A stretch of 64,000 nucleotides of DNA, taken from NCBI RefSeq assembly GCF_001602525.1, contig NZ_LSYT01000001.1, positions 1,116,001 to 1,180,000 of the forward strand. The letters are read 5' to 3'. The notes under the pieces are model-generated. The model worked only from the letters and a program-made list of their open reading frames with translations. It did not search any database and was not told where the DNA came from. Every line of letters starts with the position of its first letter. Within the stretch, counting starts at the first letter, position 1. Position numbers and translations under genes: made by a program. Shown here piece after piece: positions 18,380-27,985 of this stretch. The stretch comes from Flavobacterium chilense (lineage in GTDB: Bacteria; Bacteroidota; Bacteroidia; Flavobacteriales; Flavobacteriaceae).

Positions 18380-20032
18380 TTACTTTTTATTTTTAATATT
18401 AAAAGAAGGTGTTTCATAATCATTTTTCAAATAGTTTTCCGGAATAGTCGTTGTATTTCCGTCACGTATTGCATTGTAATGTGGTGACATAATTTCGATT
18501 CCGGCAGCATTAAATGAATCCTGAATGTTTTGATGGAGGGAGGAATAAATCAAAGGTTGTTTGGTTGGATATTTGGTATATACATTGATCTGATAAGAAA
18601 CATAAAAGTCATCTAAACTGGTTTGCAAAACAAAAGGAGTTGGAGATTTCTCAATCATTTCTGTTTTTAATGCCGCTTCAATTAAAGCTTTATGAATGTC
18701 TTTCCAAGGTACATCGTAACCAATTGAAACCGTACTATGAATCAATAAACCATTATTAACCTGATTTGTATTTGAAGAATAATTGGTTGATGTACTCGAT
18801 AAAACTGTCGAGTTAGGAATAGTGATGTCTTCAAATTTTGGTGTTCTGATTCGGGTTACCAGCGCTGTTTTTTCGATTACTTCTCCGCTTTCGTCCCCAA
18901 TTTTTATAAAATCGCCTATCTTAAACGGACGCATATAAGTAATCACTAATCCTGCTACCATATTTGCAATGGCATTGGATGAACCTAATGAAAACAAAAC
19001 ACCTACAAACACAGAAACACCTTTAAAAATTGAAGAATCTGAGCCCGGTAAATACGGAAATATAACCACTACCATAAAAGCTAAAAGTAAAAACCGGATG
19101 ATGTTAAACGTTGGCATTGCCCAATCGCTGTAAAAACCATCAATTTTAATATTCTCTTTTTTAATCTCATCAAAAAAGAACCGAATCACTTTTATGGCAT
19201 ATTTAAAAATGATAATAATAACGATTATGGTAACAAAACTTGGCAGGAAACGAACAAATCCCATCACGGCCAGTTTTGCCGGAGAAAGAATCCAATGTAG
19301 TAACGTTTTGGTATAAGCTTCTGTTGCCGGAAAAATACTGAACAACAAGGGTAACGAAAGATAAACGATTAAAACTAATGTCAGCCACTTTATAAAACTA
19401 TACACTTTCATAAACAGAAACTGCTGTTTTTGAGGCATAAGAATATTAATGTTGTTATATCTGATGCCTTTAAAATATTTGTCGCTGTTCTTTAAAATAT
19501 GATATTTTACTCTGTTAAATATTTTACCTACAAAATATAAAACAACTCCAATAATCAAAACAAGCAATGCTGTATAACCAAGCCTTTTGGGCAGCATGGA
19601 GTAGTTTTCATTCTGATAAATAATAGCTCTTTTTATCAGGTTTAAATTTCGTTTGGCAATATAAGCGGCTGTCTGATTTTCTGATTTTCCATCAACATCT
19701 AAAACAGACATTATAACAAAATCATTCTTGTATATGATATCCTGAGAGATGTCTGAAGGAACAACTGAAATAGAATCTTTTTCAAAAAAAGAATCTTCAT
19801 ACAGTTTTCTGATTTTTTCTGTGATAGCATTTGCCCTGTTTTCGGCAGAAAAAGAACCTACTTTATTATAAACATAAAAAAGTGTGTCTTTAAAAGGAGT
19901 AACCGGATATCTCTTTTGCTTTATTTCCGGGACAATGGTTCTTGAGGTAAGCAAACTGTCCTTTTGGGCAATCACATCTGAAGAATACAAAGCAATGAAA
20001 AACGCGAAAAAACAAATTAAATTCTTTTTCAT
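18380..20032 (-). CDS. Mechanosensitive ion channel (MscS family)
   Basis: 550 residues: signal peptide (FFAFFIALYSSDVIA), an N-terminal periplasmic part (about 25-145), five or so membrane helices (about 150-360) and the MscS pore-plus-beta domain. The pore helix region reads LFSLGSSNAIANMVAGLVITYMRP, followed by FKIGDFIKIGDESGEVIEKTALVTRI, the conserved MscS beta domain. MscS channels open under membrane tension to release solutes during osmotic downshock. The extended periplasmic N-terminus sets it apart from minimal MscS. It is followed by no obvious partner; the flippase upstream reads in the same direction. Confidence 0.93.
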   Translation of the reverse strand: MKKNLICFFAFFIALYSSDVIAQKDSLLTSRTIVPEIKQKRYPVTPFKDTLFYVYNKVGSFSAENRANAITEKIRKLYEDSFFEKDSISVVPSDISQDIIYKNDFVIMSVLDVDGKSENQTAAYIAKRNLNLIKRAIIYQNENYSMLPKRLGYTALLVLIIGVVLYFVGKIFNRVKYHILKNSDKYFKGIRYNNINILMPQKQQFLFMKVYSFIKWLTLVLIVYLSLPLLFSIFPATEAYTKTLLHWILSPAKLAVMGFVRFLPSFVTIIVIIIIFKYAIKVIRFFFDEIKKENIKIDGFYSDWAMPTFNIIRFLLLAFMVVVIFPYLPGSDSSIFKGVSVFVGVLFSLGSSNAIANMVAGLVITYMRPFKIGDFIKIGDESGEVIEKTALVTRIRTPKFEDITIPNSTVLSSTSTNYSSNTNQVNNGLLIHSTVSIGYDVPWKDIHKALIEAALKTEMIEKSPTPFVLQTSLDDFYVSYQINVYTKYPTKQPLIYSSLHQNIQDSFNAAGIEIMSPHYNAIRDGNTTTIPENYLKNDYETPSFNIKNKK

Positions 20033-20128
20033 ATTTTGCTGGCAATAAGTTAGATCTCCTTTCTAACAAATATAAAGACAAAATAGATTAGATTTTAAAT
20101 TACTTTCTAATTTCTCAATAAAATCGTA

Positions 20129-21598
20129 CTAAATCTTAATTCCTAACTTTTTCAGAATTGTATCTATAACTTTATTAATATCCGGAGAAATATTAAACCT
20201 GTAGTTTATGTATACATATAAAATGGTAACCAAAACTGATTTTAAAGCAATGCTGATCAATTGATAAAAAGGAAATTCCCAAAAATAAAACAATAAAAAC
20301 AATGCAAATGTAATTAACATCGAATATATCGTTTGTATGGTAAAAGGATACAAATGAAGCTTTTTTACCACGAAGAGCAATTTTGCCAGACTGTATAAAG
20401 TAATCGATAATAAAGTAGCAAATGCAGACCCGAAAATTCCGAAAATTGGAATAAAGATCATATTTAAAACTACAGTTAACACCACCAGCATTAATCCTAA
20501 ATACAATACCATACGGTAATATTTTGTATTAAAAATGATAGCGTTATTGTTTCCTAAAATTAAATCAAAGTATTTAGACAAACCAATCATAAAAACAACA
20601 GCAATTCCACCGCTGTATTCTTTTGGAACCAACTCATACAACTGACTGATATTTACAAAAATGCAAAGCATTACAAAGCCACCTACAATTTGCAGGTTTA
20701 TTGAGGTTTTTTTGTAAAGCTGGTTCAACTCATCGTGTTTGTTCTCGTGCATTAATTTTGCCGTAATTGGATATACAATTTGGTGCATAGCACGACTTGG
20801 AACAGAAATTACCAAAGCAATATAGGTAGCAACAGAATAGAAAGCAATATTCTCAATCTGCATATACTGGTTTAATATCATTTTATCTCCATCCAAAAGC
20901 AAATTGGCAACACTCCCGGATAAAATAATGTAAAAAGTATATACCAGGATATCTTTTGTATTTGCAGGTATTGTAAACTGAAAAGTTGGTTTCTGAATAC
21001 TAAATGCATATAACATGGTTATCAGAAATGCTACAAAATATAAAACTGCTGTTGCGTAAACGAATCCTTCTACGCTAAGCCAATTGTAGTAAACACCTAT
21101 TAATAGAAATAATGAAAATAAACGTAAGCCGACTTCTTTAACAAAGTTTCCAAAAACAGAATGCATATTTACGCGCAACCAGGCATAAAAAATTTCAAAA
21201 TATGCCATACATAATCCTATAAATGGTATTAACCAGATATAACTTTTTACAATCGCATTCTTTTTGGACAAAAAGAACAGAATCTCATCGTAAAAAACAA
21301 GACCAATTAGTAAAAGTGGAATAATTAGCAGTAACGGAAATAAAACAGTAAAGGATAAAAAACGGGATTTTTCTTCGTCGGTTTGATATTGCGAATAAAA
21401 TTTGACCAGAGTATTTTGCATTCCAATCGCAAATAAAGGCATAATCACATTGGCACAGGATGTTACATAATTAGTTAAACCATAGAAAGTAGCGCCAAGA
21501 AAAACAGGATACAAATAAAGTGTATTAATGGCTCCAATTGCAAAACCTATGTAAGTAATAATTGTATTTTTGAAAGACTGATTTAAAACAATACCCAT
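20129..21598 (-). CDS. Polysaccharide flippase (Wzx/MurJ-like, MOP superfamily)
   Basis: 489 residues with about 12-14 hydrophobic helices spread over the whole length, starting MGIVLNQSFKNTIITYIGFAI. This layout and N-terminus fit the oligosaccharide flippase family that moves lipid-linked sugar units across the inner membrane. It starts 60 bases after the glycosyltransferase gene stop, on the same strand, so the two are probably one envelope-glycan unit. Substrate unknown. Confidence 0.88.
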   Translation of the reverse strand: MGIVLNQSFKNTIITYIGFAIGAINTLYLYPVFLGATFYGLTNYVTSCANVIMPLFAIGMQNTLVKFYSQYQTDEEKSRFLSFTVLFPLLLIIPLLLIGLVFYDEILFFLSKKNAIVKSYIWLIPFIGLCMAYFEIFYAWLRVNMHSVFGNFVKEVGLRLFSLFLLIGVYYNWLSVEGFVYATAVLYFVAFLITMLYAFSIQKPTFQFTIPANTKDILVYTFYIILSGSVANLLLDGDKMILNQYMQIENIAFYSVATYIALVISVPSRAMHQIVYPITAKLMHENKHDELNQLYKKTSINLQIVGGFVMLCIFVNISQLYELVPKEYSGGIAVVFMIGLSKYFDLILGNNNAIIFNTKYYRMVLYLGLMLVVLTVVLNMIFIPIFGIFGSAFATLLSITLYSLAKLLFVVKKLHLYPFTIQTIYSMLITFALFLLFYFWEFPFYQLISIALKSVLVTILYVYINYRFNISPDINKVIDTILKKLGIKI

Positions 21599-21657
21599 GT
21601 TTGGATTTCTGAATTTAGATTTTATTCCTGAAAATGATCAGGATTGATTTTAAGTTT

Positions 21658-22944
21658 TTATTCCTTAATCAATTGCGCTAATTGTTTGGTTAGGTTTTTT
21701 CTTGAATATTGTTGTAAACCAACGCCATTAGCTTGTAATCTTCCTTCCAAAAATTGATTATAAAAGTCCAAAATTACACTTTTTAATTTCTCTTTTTCAG
21801 AATAATCAAAAAATACTCCGGTATTGGTTTCTTTTATAATATCGGCAAAATCAGAACCTTGAGGTCCAATCGCTATAATAGGGCGATTTGACACCATATA
21901 TTCGAATAATTTTCCCGGAATAATGCTTTTAGTATCTTCAGAATTAATCTCGATTAGAAGTAAAACCTGAGATTTTTTTTGATGTGCGATTGCTTCGTGA
22001 TGCGAAACATATCCCAAAAGATTTAAATAATCATTCAAATGAAACTCAGAAATGGAATCAAGTACTTCCTGACTTACTGCTCCTATCAGTTTGATTTCGA
22101 GATGTGATTTAAAATCCGGAACCTCCTGAAGCAATTCAACCAGAGATTCCCATAAAAACCTAGGATTACGATCAGACAAAAACGATCCGATATGTGCCAG
22201 GGTAAACTTCGTATCTAAAGTCTGTTTCTCGACATTTTCGATATCATAACCATTGGTAATTACCGAAATTGGTTTATTGGTAATGGCCTGAAATTCTGTT
22301 TTTGTAGTTTTACTCGTTACAATAATAGTATCCGCTGAGTTTAATACTTTATGCTCCAGATTTTTGTGCTTACTAGCTGCATAATCAGATAAACGCAATG
22401 CTTTATGATATCCAATTGTAGTCCATGGATCACGAAAATCTGCAAACCACTTTACATTTAGTTTTTCTTTTAATTCTAAACCTATTAAATGTAAACTATG
22501 TGGCGGTCCAGAGGTTACAATAGTATCTATATTATTTTCCTTAATATAGTTTTCCAGATAAGATACTGAAGGTTTTACCCAAAAAACACGGGCATCAGGA
22601 ATAAATAAATTTCCGCGAACCCAAAGAAATGTTTTATCTAAAAAAGTTTGCTTTTTCTTATGCGGAAAAATTCCTGAACTAATCTTCTTGGTTTTATTTT
22701 TTGAAAAAATGGAAGCCAACTGATAAGGTTCCCAAATTCTATTTTTTAATACAATTGCTTTTTCCGAAATCTGACCAACTAAACCTTCATCTATTATGGG
22801 ATAGGTTGGATTCTCAGGAACATAAACAATTGGCTGAATATCAAATTCCGGTAAGTATTTTACAAATTTCAACCAACGCTGTACACCAGGCCCTCCTGCT
22901 GGCGGAAAATAATAGGTAATGATTAAGAGTTTTTTTTGTTCCAA
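21658..22944 (-). CDS. Glycosyltransferase (GT4-like, family 1)
   Basis: 428 residues starting MEQKKLLIITYYFPPAGGPG, the typical N-terminus of GT-B transferases with the GGPGVQR glycine loop. The C-terminal nucleotide-sugar domain includes IIPGKLFEYMVSNRPIIAIG, where the family E-x7-E-type motif is expected. It probably transfers a sugar to a cell-surface glycan precursor, and is followed by a flippase gene. Donor and acceptor cannot be read from the sequence. Confidence 0.9.
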   Translation of the reverse strand: MEQKKLLIITYYFPPAGGPGVQRWLKFVKYLPEFDIQPIVYVPENPTYPIIDEGLVGQISEKAIVLKNRIWEPYQLASIFSKNKTKKISSGIFPHKKKQTFLDKTFLWVRGNLFIPDARVFWVKPSVSYLENYIKENNIDTIVTSGPPHSLHLIGLELKEKLNVKWFADFRDPWTTIGYHKALRLSDYAASKHKNLEHKVLNSADTIIVTSKTTKTEFQAITNKPISVITNGYDIENVEKQTLDTKFTLAHIGSFLSDRNPRFLWESLVELLQEVPDFKSHLEIKLIGAVSQEVLDSISEFHLNDYLNLLGYVSHHEAIAHQKKSQVLLLIEINSEDTKSIIPGKLFEYMVSNRPIIAIGPQGSDFADIIKETNTGVFFDYSEKEKLKSVILDFYNQFLEGRLQANGVGLQQYSRKNLTKQLAQLIKE

Positions 22945-22993
22945 AGTTTATTTATTGCTGTCATAATCCAGCATATGCTAGTTATATATTTTC

Positions 22994-23185
22994 TTAATTC
23001 TCATTATTCAATTTTTCCAGCTCATCAATTATTTGCTGATTCATTGTTTTTTAGATCGAATTACTTTTGCAGTCTAAAGTATAAGAGACTTCAATAATAG
23101 CCATTAATCTCTCTAAACATGAAAGAGATTCTATATCAGCTATTCTCTTAGCCTCCAACTCTTGTGGACTACCAAAATTTAGCAC
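22994..23185 (-). pseudogene. Possible relic of a two-gene nucleotidyltransferase pair
   Basis: Two short minus-strand frames lie in the gap between the YfhO and glycosyltransferase genes. 23051-23185 reads 44 residues from a GTG (GSPQELEAKRIADIESLS, then LERLMAIIEVSYTL). 22994-23044 reads MNQQIIDELEKLNNEN and stops. Both resemble, from memory, the starts of small paired proteins where the second is a minimal nucleotidyltransferase, but the catalytic GSxxxG...D part is absent. So the pair looks truncated. It may also be an unrelated small ORF; confidence is low. Confidence 0.35.
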
Positions 23186-23252
23186 AGTTTTTTTTCATTG
23201 TTTAGTCTTTCAGATATTTAGAACAAAGAGAATAAATGATCTTTCAAAACAA

Positions 23253-25703
23253 TTATTCTTTATATTGGCTCTTATTATCGCTATAGTTTTTTCTTTCAAA
23301 ATAAATTCCGCCAATCAAAAGCAATAACATTCCAATTGAACTTGCCAAAGTAATCATACTTCCGGTTTTTACTACCTGAGGTTCAAATTTAAACTCTATA
23401 GTATGTTTTCCGCCTGGAATTTCCATTGCTCTTAAAACATAATCAACAGGAAAGTGATCTGTTAATTTACCATCGACATAAGCATTCCAGCCATTTTTAT
23501 AATACATTTCAGAAAAAACAGCTAAACCATCTTTTTCGTTATCTGATTTATATTTGATATAATTTGGCTTGTATTGTACTACTTTAATAGTTCCGGTTGT
23601 ATCCCATTGTTTTTTCATACGGGCATTTTGGAATTTTGCTTCATTTTCATGAACATTAAATACCGCAACTCTCTTTGTATCAATATGATCTAATGCTTTC
23701 ATTACATCATCTGGTTTATTAACCAGTTTCACAGTGCTTACAAACCACGCATTTCCATTTGTATTTGGATTTATCGTTGGAAATTCTTTTCCTTCTTTAT
23801 CTGTTTGGATAATGTATTTTACATTTAGCATATCCAGCACTTCCATATTGTTTTTTGCAATCTGGTAATCAAACAATTGTTGAATTCTTCTAGGTTTTGC
23901 AGCATGATATCCTCCCAAAGAATGGTGAAAATAAGAAGCACGTGCACTGGACATATTACCACTTACCTCAAAAACCCTGTAATGTGTTGTATCTTGTAAA
24001 ATCTTCGCATCTGAAGCTGTTTCCTGAAACGGAGCTGCAATTTGAACAGGGCTCACGAAATCTTTAGCTGAAACATATTTTTTATCTACAAAGAACAAAT
24101 CAAAAATCATTAAAATCCCTACAATGATTAAAGTAGTATTCTGAGCCAGTTTATTTTTGATAAACAACCATAAAATTCCAAAAGTCACTACAATAAAAAA
24201 GCCTGAACGCAATAAATCAGCAGAATACAAACTCATTCTGTCTTCTTTTAAAGCATCGACAAAAGCCGGACCGTAGCTTTGAAGGAAATAATTATCGTTG
24301 CTTCCTGTAAAATGAAACATGCTTTTTGCAAATACCAAAATCAAAATAACTCCTAAACCAAAAACACCTGTTTTTACAAGTGCACTTTGCTGTAATTTTG
24401 GCTCTTCTTTAGCTTTAAAAAAGGATTGTAATCCCATGATGGCCAAAACAGGAAAACACAATTCAAGAACAACCTGAATTGATGAAACCGCTCTAAACTT
24501 ATCATACATTGGAACATAATCAATAAAAAAGTCAGTCAGTAATGAGAAGTTTTTTCCCCATGAAAGTACCAATGAAACCAGTGCTCCGGAAAGGAATACG
24601 TATTTTATTTTTCGATCATCGATAAATAAGGCTAAAACTGCCAAAAAGAAAACAACTACCCCAATATATGCCGGAGCAGCAACAATAGGCTGATCTCCCC
24701 AATAAGTTGGCATTCCGGATACAAAATCCTGTGCTTGCTCTGACGGAACTCCCTGCTCAATCATAAACGAATACATACGACTGTCTGTACCTACATTTTC
24801 ATGATTTGAACCTCCAAAAAGTCTTGGAGCAATCAGGTTAAAACTTTCTGCAATTCCATAACTGTATTCTGTAATGTATTCACGGCTTAAAGCATTTTCG
24901 TTTGTCTTTTTAGTTCCATCAGGATTAAAAGTCAATTCGCTGTTACTACGTGTACTAAATTTAGCATATTCGCTGGTTGCCATTAAATTAGTAGCATTAG
25001 CACCAATGGCAAAAATTCCGGCTACAGCCAAAACTCCAATAGCAGTCAAAAGTGGTTTGTATTGTTTTTCTTTGATGAAATTAAAAGCAAAATAACCGGA
25101 TAAAATCAATAAGAATATCAATAAATAATAGGTCATTTGAAAGTGATTGGCATTAATCTCTAAGGCAACCGCAAACATGGTGAGCAAACCTCCCCAAATA
25201 TATTTTTTCTGAAAGACGAGTATAAATCCTGCAATAACAAGTGGCATATAAGCAATAGCATGTGCTTTTGCATTATGTCCAACTCCAAGAATGATAATTA
25301 AATAGGTAGAAAAACCAAAGGCAATGGCTCCAATAAATGCTTTTAAAGGATCTGTTTTCAAGACCAGTAATAAACCGTAGAAACCTAAGAAATATAAAAA
25401 TAAATAATCAGCAGGACGCGGTAAAAAACGCAACGCATCATCTATTTTCCCCACATAATCGTTAGGATAATTTGCTCCTAACTGATATGTTGGCATACCA
25501 CCAAAAGCTGAATTTGTCCAATAGGGTTCAGAATGCTCTGTAGCTCTAAAATCATTTTGCTCTTTTGCCATTCCGGTGTATTGAGCAATATCCGACTGGA
25601 AGATTTGTTTTCCTTGTAAAACCGGATAAAAATAAATTAATGAAACGATAATAAAGCCCAGTATAACAAGGGCATGCGGATAGAACTTATTTACTATTTT
25701 CAA
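23253..25703 (-). CDS. YfhO-family large membrane protein
   Basis: 816 residues with about 12-13 membrane helices in the first two thirds and near the end (LVILGFIIVSLIYFYPVLQG at the start; GSMITLASSIGMLLLLIGGIYF at the end). A large exported soluble part lies at about 545-770. Bacterial YfhO proteins belong to the GT-C-like membrane glycosyltransferase group and are linked to glycosylation of envelope polymers. The early polar motif QSDIAQYTGMAKEQ contains the acidic residue expected in the first loop. Family assignment is good; the reaction here is unknown. Confidence 0.85.
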   Translation of the reverse strand: MKIVNKFYPHALVILGFIIVSLIYFYPVLQGKQIFQSDIAQYTGMAKEQNDFRATEHSEPYWTNSAFGGMPTYQLGANYPNDYVGKIDDALRFLPRPADYLFLYFLGFYGLLLVLKTDPLKAFIGAIAFGFSTYLIIILGVGHNAKAHAIAYMPLVIAGFILVFQKKYIWGGLLTMFAVALEINANHFQMTYYLLIFLLILSGYFAFNFIKEKQYKPLLTAIGVLAVAGIFAIGANATNLMATSEYAKFSTRSNSELTFNPDGTKKTNENALSREYITEYSYGIAESFNLIAPRLFGGSNHENVGTDSRMYSFMIEQGVPSEQAQDFVSGMPTYWGDQPIVAAPAYIGVVVFFLAVLALFIDDRKIKYVFLSGALVSLVLSWGKNFSLLTDFFIDYVPMYDKFRAVSSIQVVLELCFPVLAIMGLQSFFKAKEEPKLQQSALVKTGVFGLGVILILVFAKSMFHFTGSNDNYFLQSYGPAFVDALKEDRMSLYSADLLRSGFFIVVTFGILWLFIKNKLAQNTTLIIVGILMIFDLFFVDKKYVSAKDFVSPVQIAAPFQETASDAKILQDTTHYRVFEVSGNMSSARASYFHHSLGGYHAAKPRRIQQLFDYQIAKNNMEVLDMLNVKYIIQTDKEGKEFPTINPNTNGNAWFVSTVKLVNKPDDVMKALDHIDTKRVAVFNVHENEAKFQNARMKKQWDTTGTIKVVQYKPNYIKYKSDNEKDGLAVFSEMYYKNGWNAYVDGKLTDHFPVDYVLRAMEIPGGKHTIEFKFEPQVVKTGSMITLASSIGMLLLLIGGIYFERKNYSDNKSQYKE

Positions 25704-25754
25704 TTTAGGTTGGTTTGGGTTAAATGATGAATCCTATAACTCTAGGTCACAAAT

Positions 25755-26039
25755 TTAATCTATTTCTTCGTAATCAACATAATCGCCAACCTTTTTGGTT
25801 TCACGCGGTTTTTTTGCATTAGCAGTATCAATGATAATTTCATCATTGTTTTTATACGTTTTCTGCCATGTATTATCCTGATTGTATTGTTGTTGTCTCT
25901 GAAAATTCTCCCCTGCTTTTTCAACAGCTTTTTTTACTAATACCGGTAAAAAGATTCGGGCCAAAAATTTAAAAATATAATAAAACGCAATAATCCACAT
26001 TATCGTTTTAAACAAATTTGTAAAAGATGCTTCTTGCAT
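25755..26039 (-). CDS. DUF4834-like small membrane protein
   Basis: 94 residues from the ATG at 26039 (MQEASFTNLFKTIMWIIAFY); two upstream in-frame starts are possible. One hydrophobic helix (about 7-30) is followed by a charged tail with many lysines and glutamines, ending DYVDYEEID. This matches the short DUF4834 proteins common in flavobacteria. It begins 51 bases before the YfhO gene end region on the same strand, so it may share a transcript with yfhO. Function unknown. Confidence 0.75.
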   Translation of the reverse strand: MQEASFTNLFKTIMWIIAFYYIFKFLARIFLPVLVKKAVEKAGENFQRQQQYNQDNTWQKTYKNNDEIIIDTANAKKPRETKKVGDYVDYEEID

Positions 26040-26120
26040 GATCATATAATTTTTTTCCAAAATTAATAAATCCATTGTTTAAAATTAAAATATCAATCTT
26101 AAATAAATAATAAAATATAG

Positions 26121-26128
26121 TACATTTG
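26121..26128 (+). promoter_or_regulatory. -7 box for the beta-barrel gene
   Basis: TACATTTG (TAnnTTTG) lies 36 bases upstream of the ATG at 26165 in the divergent gap. A -33 TTG at the right spacing is not seen. Confidence 0.4.
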
Positions 26129-26164
26129 AAATGCGTTATTACTTTTTAATCAAAAAAAACATAT

Positions 26165-27142
26165 ATGTTAAAAAATAAAAACTTATTCCTTACAGCTCTT
26201 TGTTTTATTCCACAATTTTTCTTCGCTCAGTATACTGATGTCATTAATTCGAATCGTCCTGGTGAAACCATGTCGGCGTATGCAGTTGGTAAATCTGTTA
26301 TTCAGGCAGAACTTGGTGTATATGGTATCAAAGAAAAACACGATTTATTAAATTATGATGCTAGCGGATTTGGTACAGATTTAACTTTGCGTTATGGTGC
26401 GTTTTTAGAAAAACTGGAATTTATACTGGATCTTCAGTACCAAATGGAAAATTTTGATACTCCTTACACCAGTTATAAAAAGAACAATTTCAGACAAACA
26501 GTTTTAGGAGCTAAGTATTTAATTTATGACCCGTATAAAAACTATAAGAAAGAAGCAAACATCTACAGCTATAAAGCCAATCATAGTTTCAACTGGCACG
26601 AACTAATCCCAGCTGTTTCCCTATTTGCAGGAGCAAATTTTGTTGGAGCAGATAACCCTTATTACTTTTCTCCGCAATCAGCCATTTCACCTAAAGTGGC
26701 TTTGATTACACAAAATTTATTCGGAGGCGGAAAATGGGTTTTTGTAACCAATATCATTGCAGATTATATTGGCACAGATTATCCAAGTTATGGCTATGTA
26801 TTAACCTTAACACATGGTTTTAATGATAAATGGTCTGGTTTTATCGAAAATCAAGGATACAAAAGTGATTTCTACAGCGATGCCATTGTTCGTGGCGGTG
26901 CAGCTTACTTAATCAACTCCAACCTTCAGGTGGATGCATCAGTGAGTACTAATTTTAAAAATACGCCTTCAATTTTATACGGCGGAGTTGGTGTTTCATG
27001 GCGTTATGACGGAAGTTATAAAGAAAAACAAATGGAATTTAAGAACAAGGAAAAAGCCAAAAAGAATAAAGATAATGAGATGGAACAAAGAGAAATAGAT
27101 TATCAGGCTAAAGAAAGAAAACGTAAAGCAAAATACGAATAG
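26165..27142 (+). CDS. Putative outer-membrane beta-barrel protein (transporter-like)
   Basis: 325 residues: a signal peptide (LFLTALCFIPQFFFAQ), then alternating aromatic strands such as FGTDLTLRYGAFLEKLEFILDLQYQM, fitting a beta-barrel of the phenol-degradation-protein MetA-like transporter group. The last 40 residues are a highly charged lysine/glutamate tail (KEKAKKNKDNEMEQREID) probably on the periplasmic side. No substrate is evident. It is divergent from DUF4834. Confidence 0.75.
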   Translation: MLKNKNLFLTALCFIPQFFFAQYTDVINSNRPGETMSAYAVGKSVIQAELGVYGIKEKHDLLNYDASGFGTDLTLRYGAFLEKLEFILDLQYQMENFDTPYTSYKKNNFRQTVLGAKYLIYDPYKNYKKEANIYSYKANHSFNWHELIPAVSLFAGANFVGADNPYYFSPQSAISPKVALITQNLFGGGKWVFVTNIIADYIGTDYPSYGYVLTLTHGFNDKWSGFIENQGYKSDFYSDAIVRGGAAYLINSNLQVDASVSTNFKNTPSILYGGVGVSWRYDGSYKEKQMEFKNKEKAKKNKDNEMEQREIDYQAKERKRKAKYE

Positions 27143-27214
27143 TCATTAAGATATATCATTACTCAAAAAACTTAAATACCAATTAAACAAGACATACTTT
27201 ATTAAATGTTTTCA

Positions 27215-27895
27215 ATGAAAAAAAATATATCATTATTATTTATCTTTTATTTTCTATTAACTTCCTGCTCTTTTCCAACATATGTTTTTCAGGATCAAAA
27301 AATGCAAAGTGGTTTAGACTTTACCTCTGGAAAATGGTTATTGAATACTATTGATGCCCCATATTTTGTAAATAAGAAATTAACTAAAAATGTTATTGAT
27401 GATTTTAACAAACATTTAAAAACAAGCTTAAGTTATGTCCCCACAACAAAAGGTTTATTATTACCACAAAACATAACATTTAATCCAAATCGAAAAGAAC
27501 TCTCTAACTTAAAAACCGGAACCAATTTTGATTATTTTATAAATATAAAAGCTAAAGTAGTTAAAGACGAAATAGGAGCTATTGATTATTCTTCACATAA
27601 CAAACTATCCAAAGAGCATAAAAATGAAATTGTATTTGTGATGGAAATATATGATTTGAACAATTTAGAAATTATTTATTCTAAAACAGTTAACGGCTCC
27701 GTTCATGCAGATAAAGATTCCAGTTCTTTTAATTTCGCCAAAACTTCTGATGGTCTGATTTTAGGAGCTTATAAAAAAATACGAAAAGACATTGACAAAA
27801 AGTCAAGACAGAACAAAATTTCACTATCTAACCAAGTTATTTTGGTACACTTTAAACGATTATTCAAGCCCATTAATTTGGGCTTTTTTATTTAA
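27215..27895 (+). CDS. Hypothetical lipoprotein
   Basis: 226 residues from the ATG at 27215 (an in-frame ATG three codons earlier is also possible). A lipoprotein signal ends FLLTSC (C18). The rest is lysine-rich with no motif I recognise. The last codons (KPINLGFFI) are encoded by the arms and T tract of a terminator hairpin, so the true stop may have been lost to read-through into it. Not clearly in an operon with its neighbours. Confidence 0.7.
   Translation: MKKNISLLFIFYFLLTSCSFPTYVFQDQKMQSGLDFTSGKWLLNTIDAPYFVNKKLTKNVIDDFNKHLKTSLSYVPTTKGLLLPQNITFNPNRKELSNLKTGTNFDYFINIKAKVVKDEIGAIDYSSHNKLSKEHKNEIVFVMEIYDLNNLEIIYSKTVNGSVHADKDSSSFNFAKTSDGLILGAYKKIRKDIDKKSRQNKISLSNQVILVHFKRLFKPINLGFFI
27866..27892 (+). 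terminator. Terminator inside the end of a coding region
   Basis: AAGCCCA and TGGGCTT form a 7-bp stem followed by six T residues. The whole structure lies inside the last ten codons of the upstream lipoprotein gene. Confidence 0.75.
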
Positions 27896-27985
27896 TTCTT
27901 TTTTTGTTAATTCAAAGATACCTATATTCGTTTCTAAAATCTCAAGATTTAGTTTAAAGCAACATTCTTAACAAAGAAAACCTTA

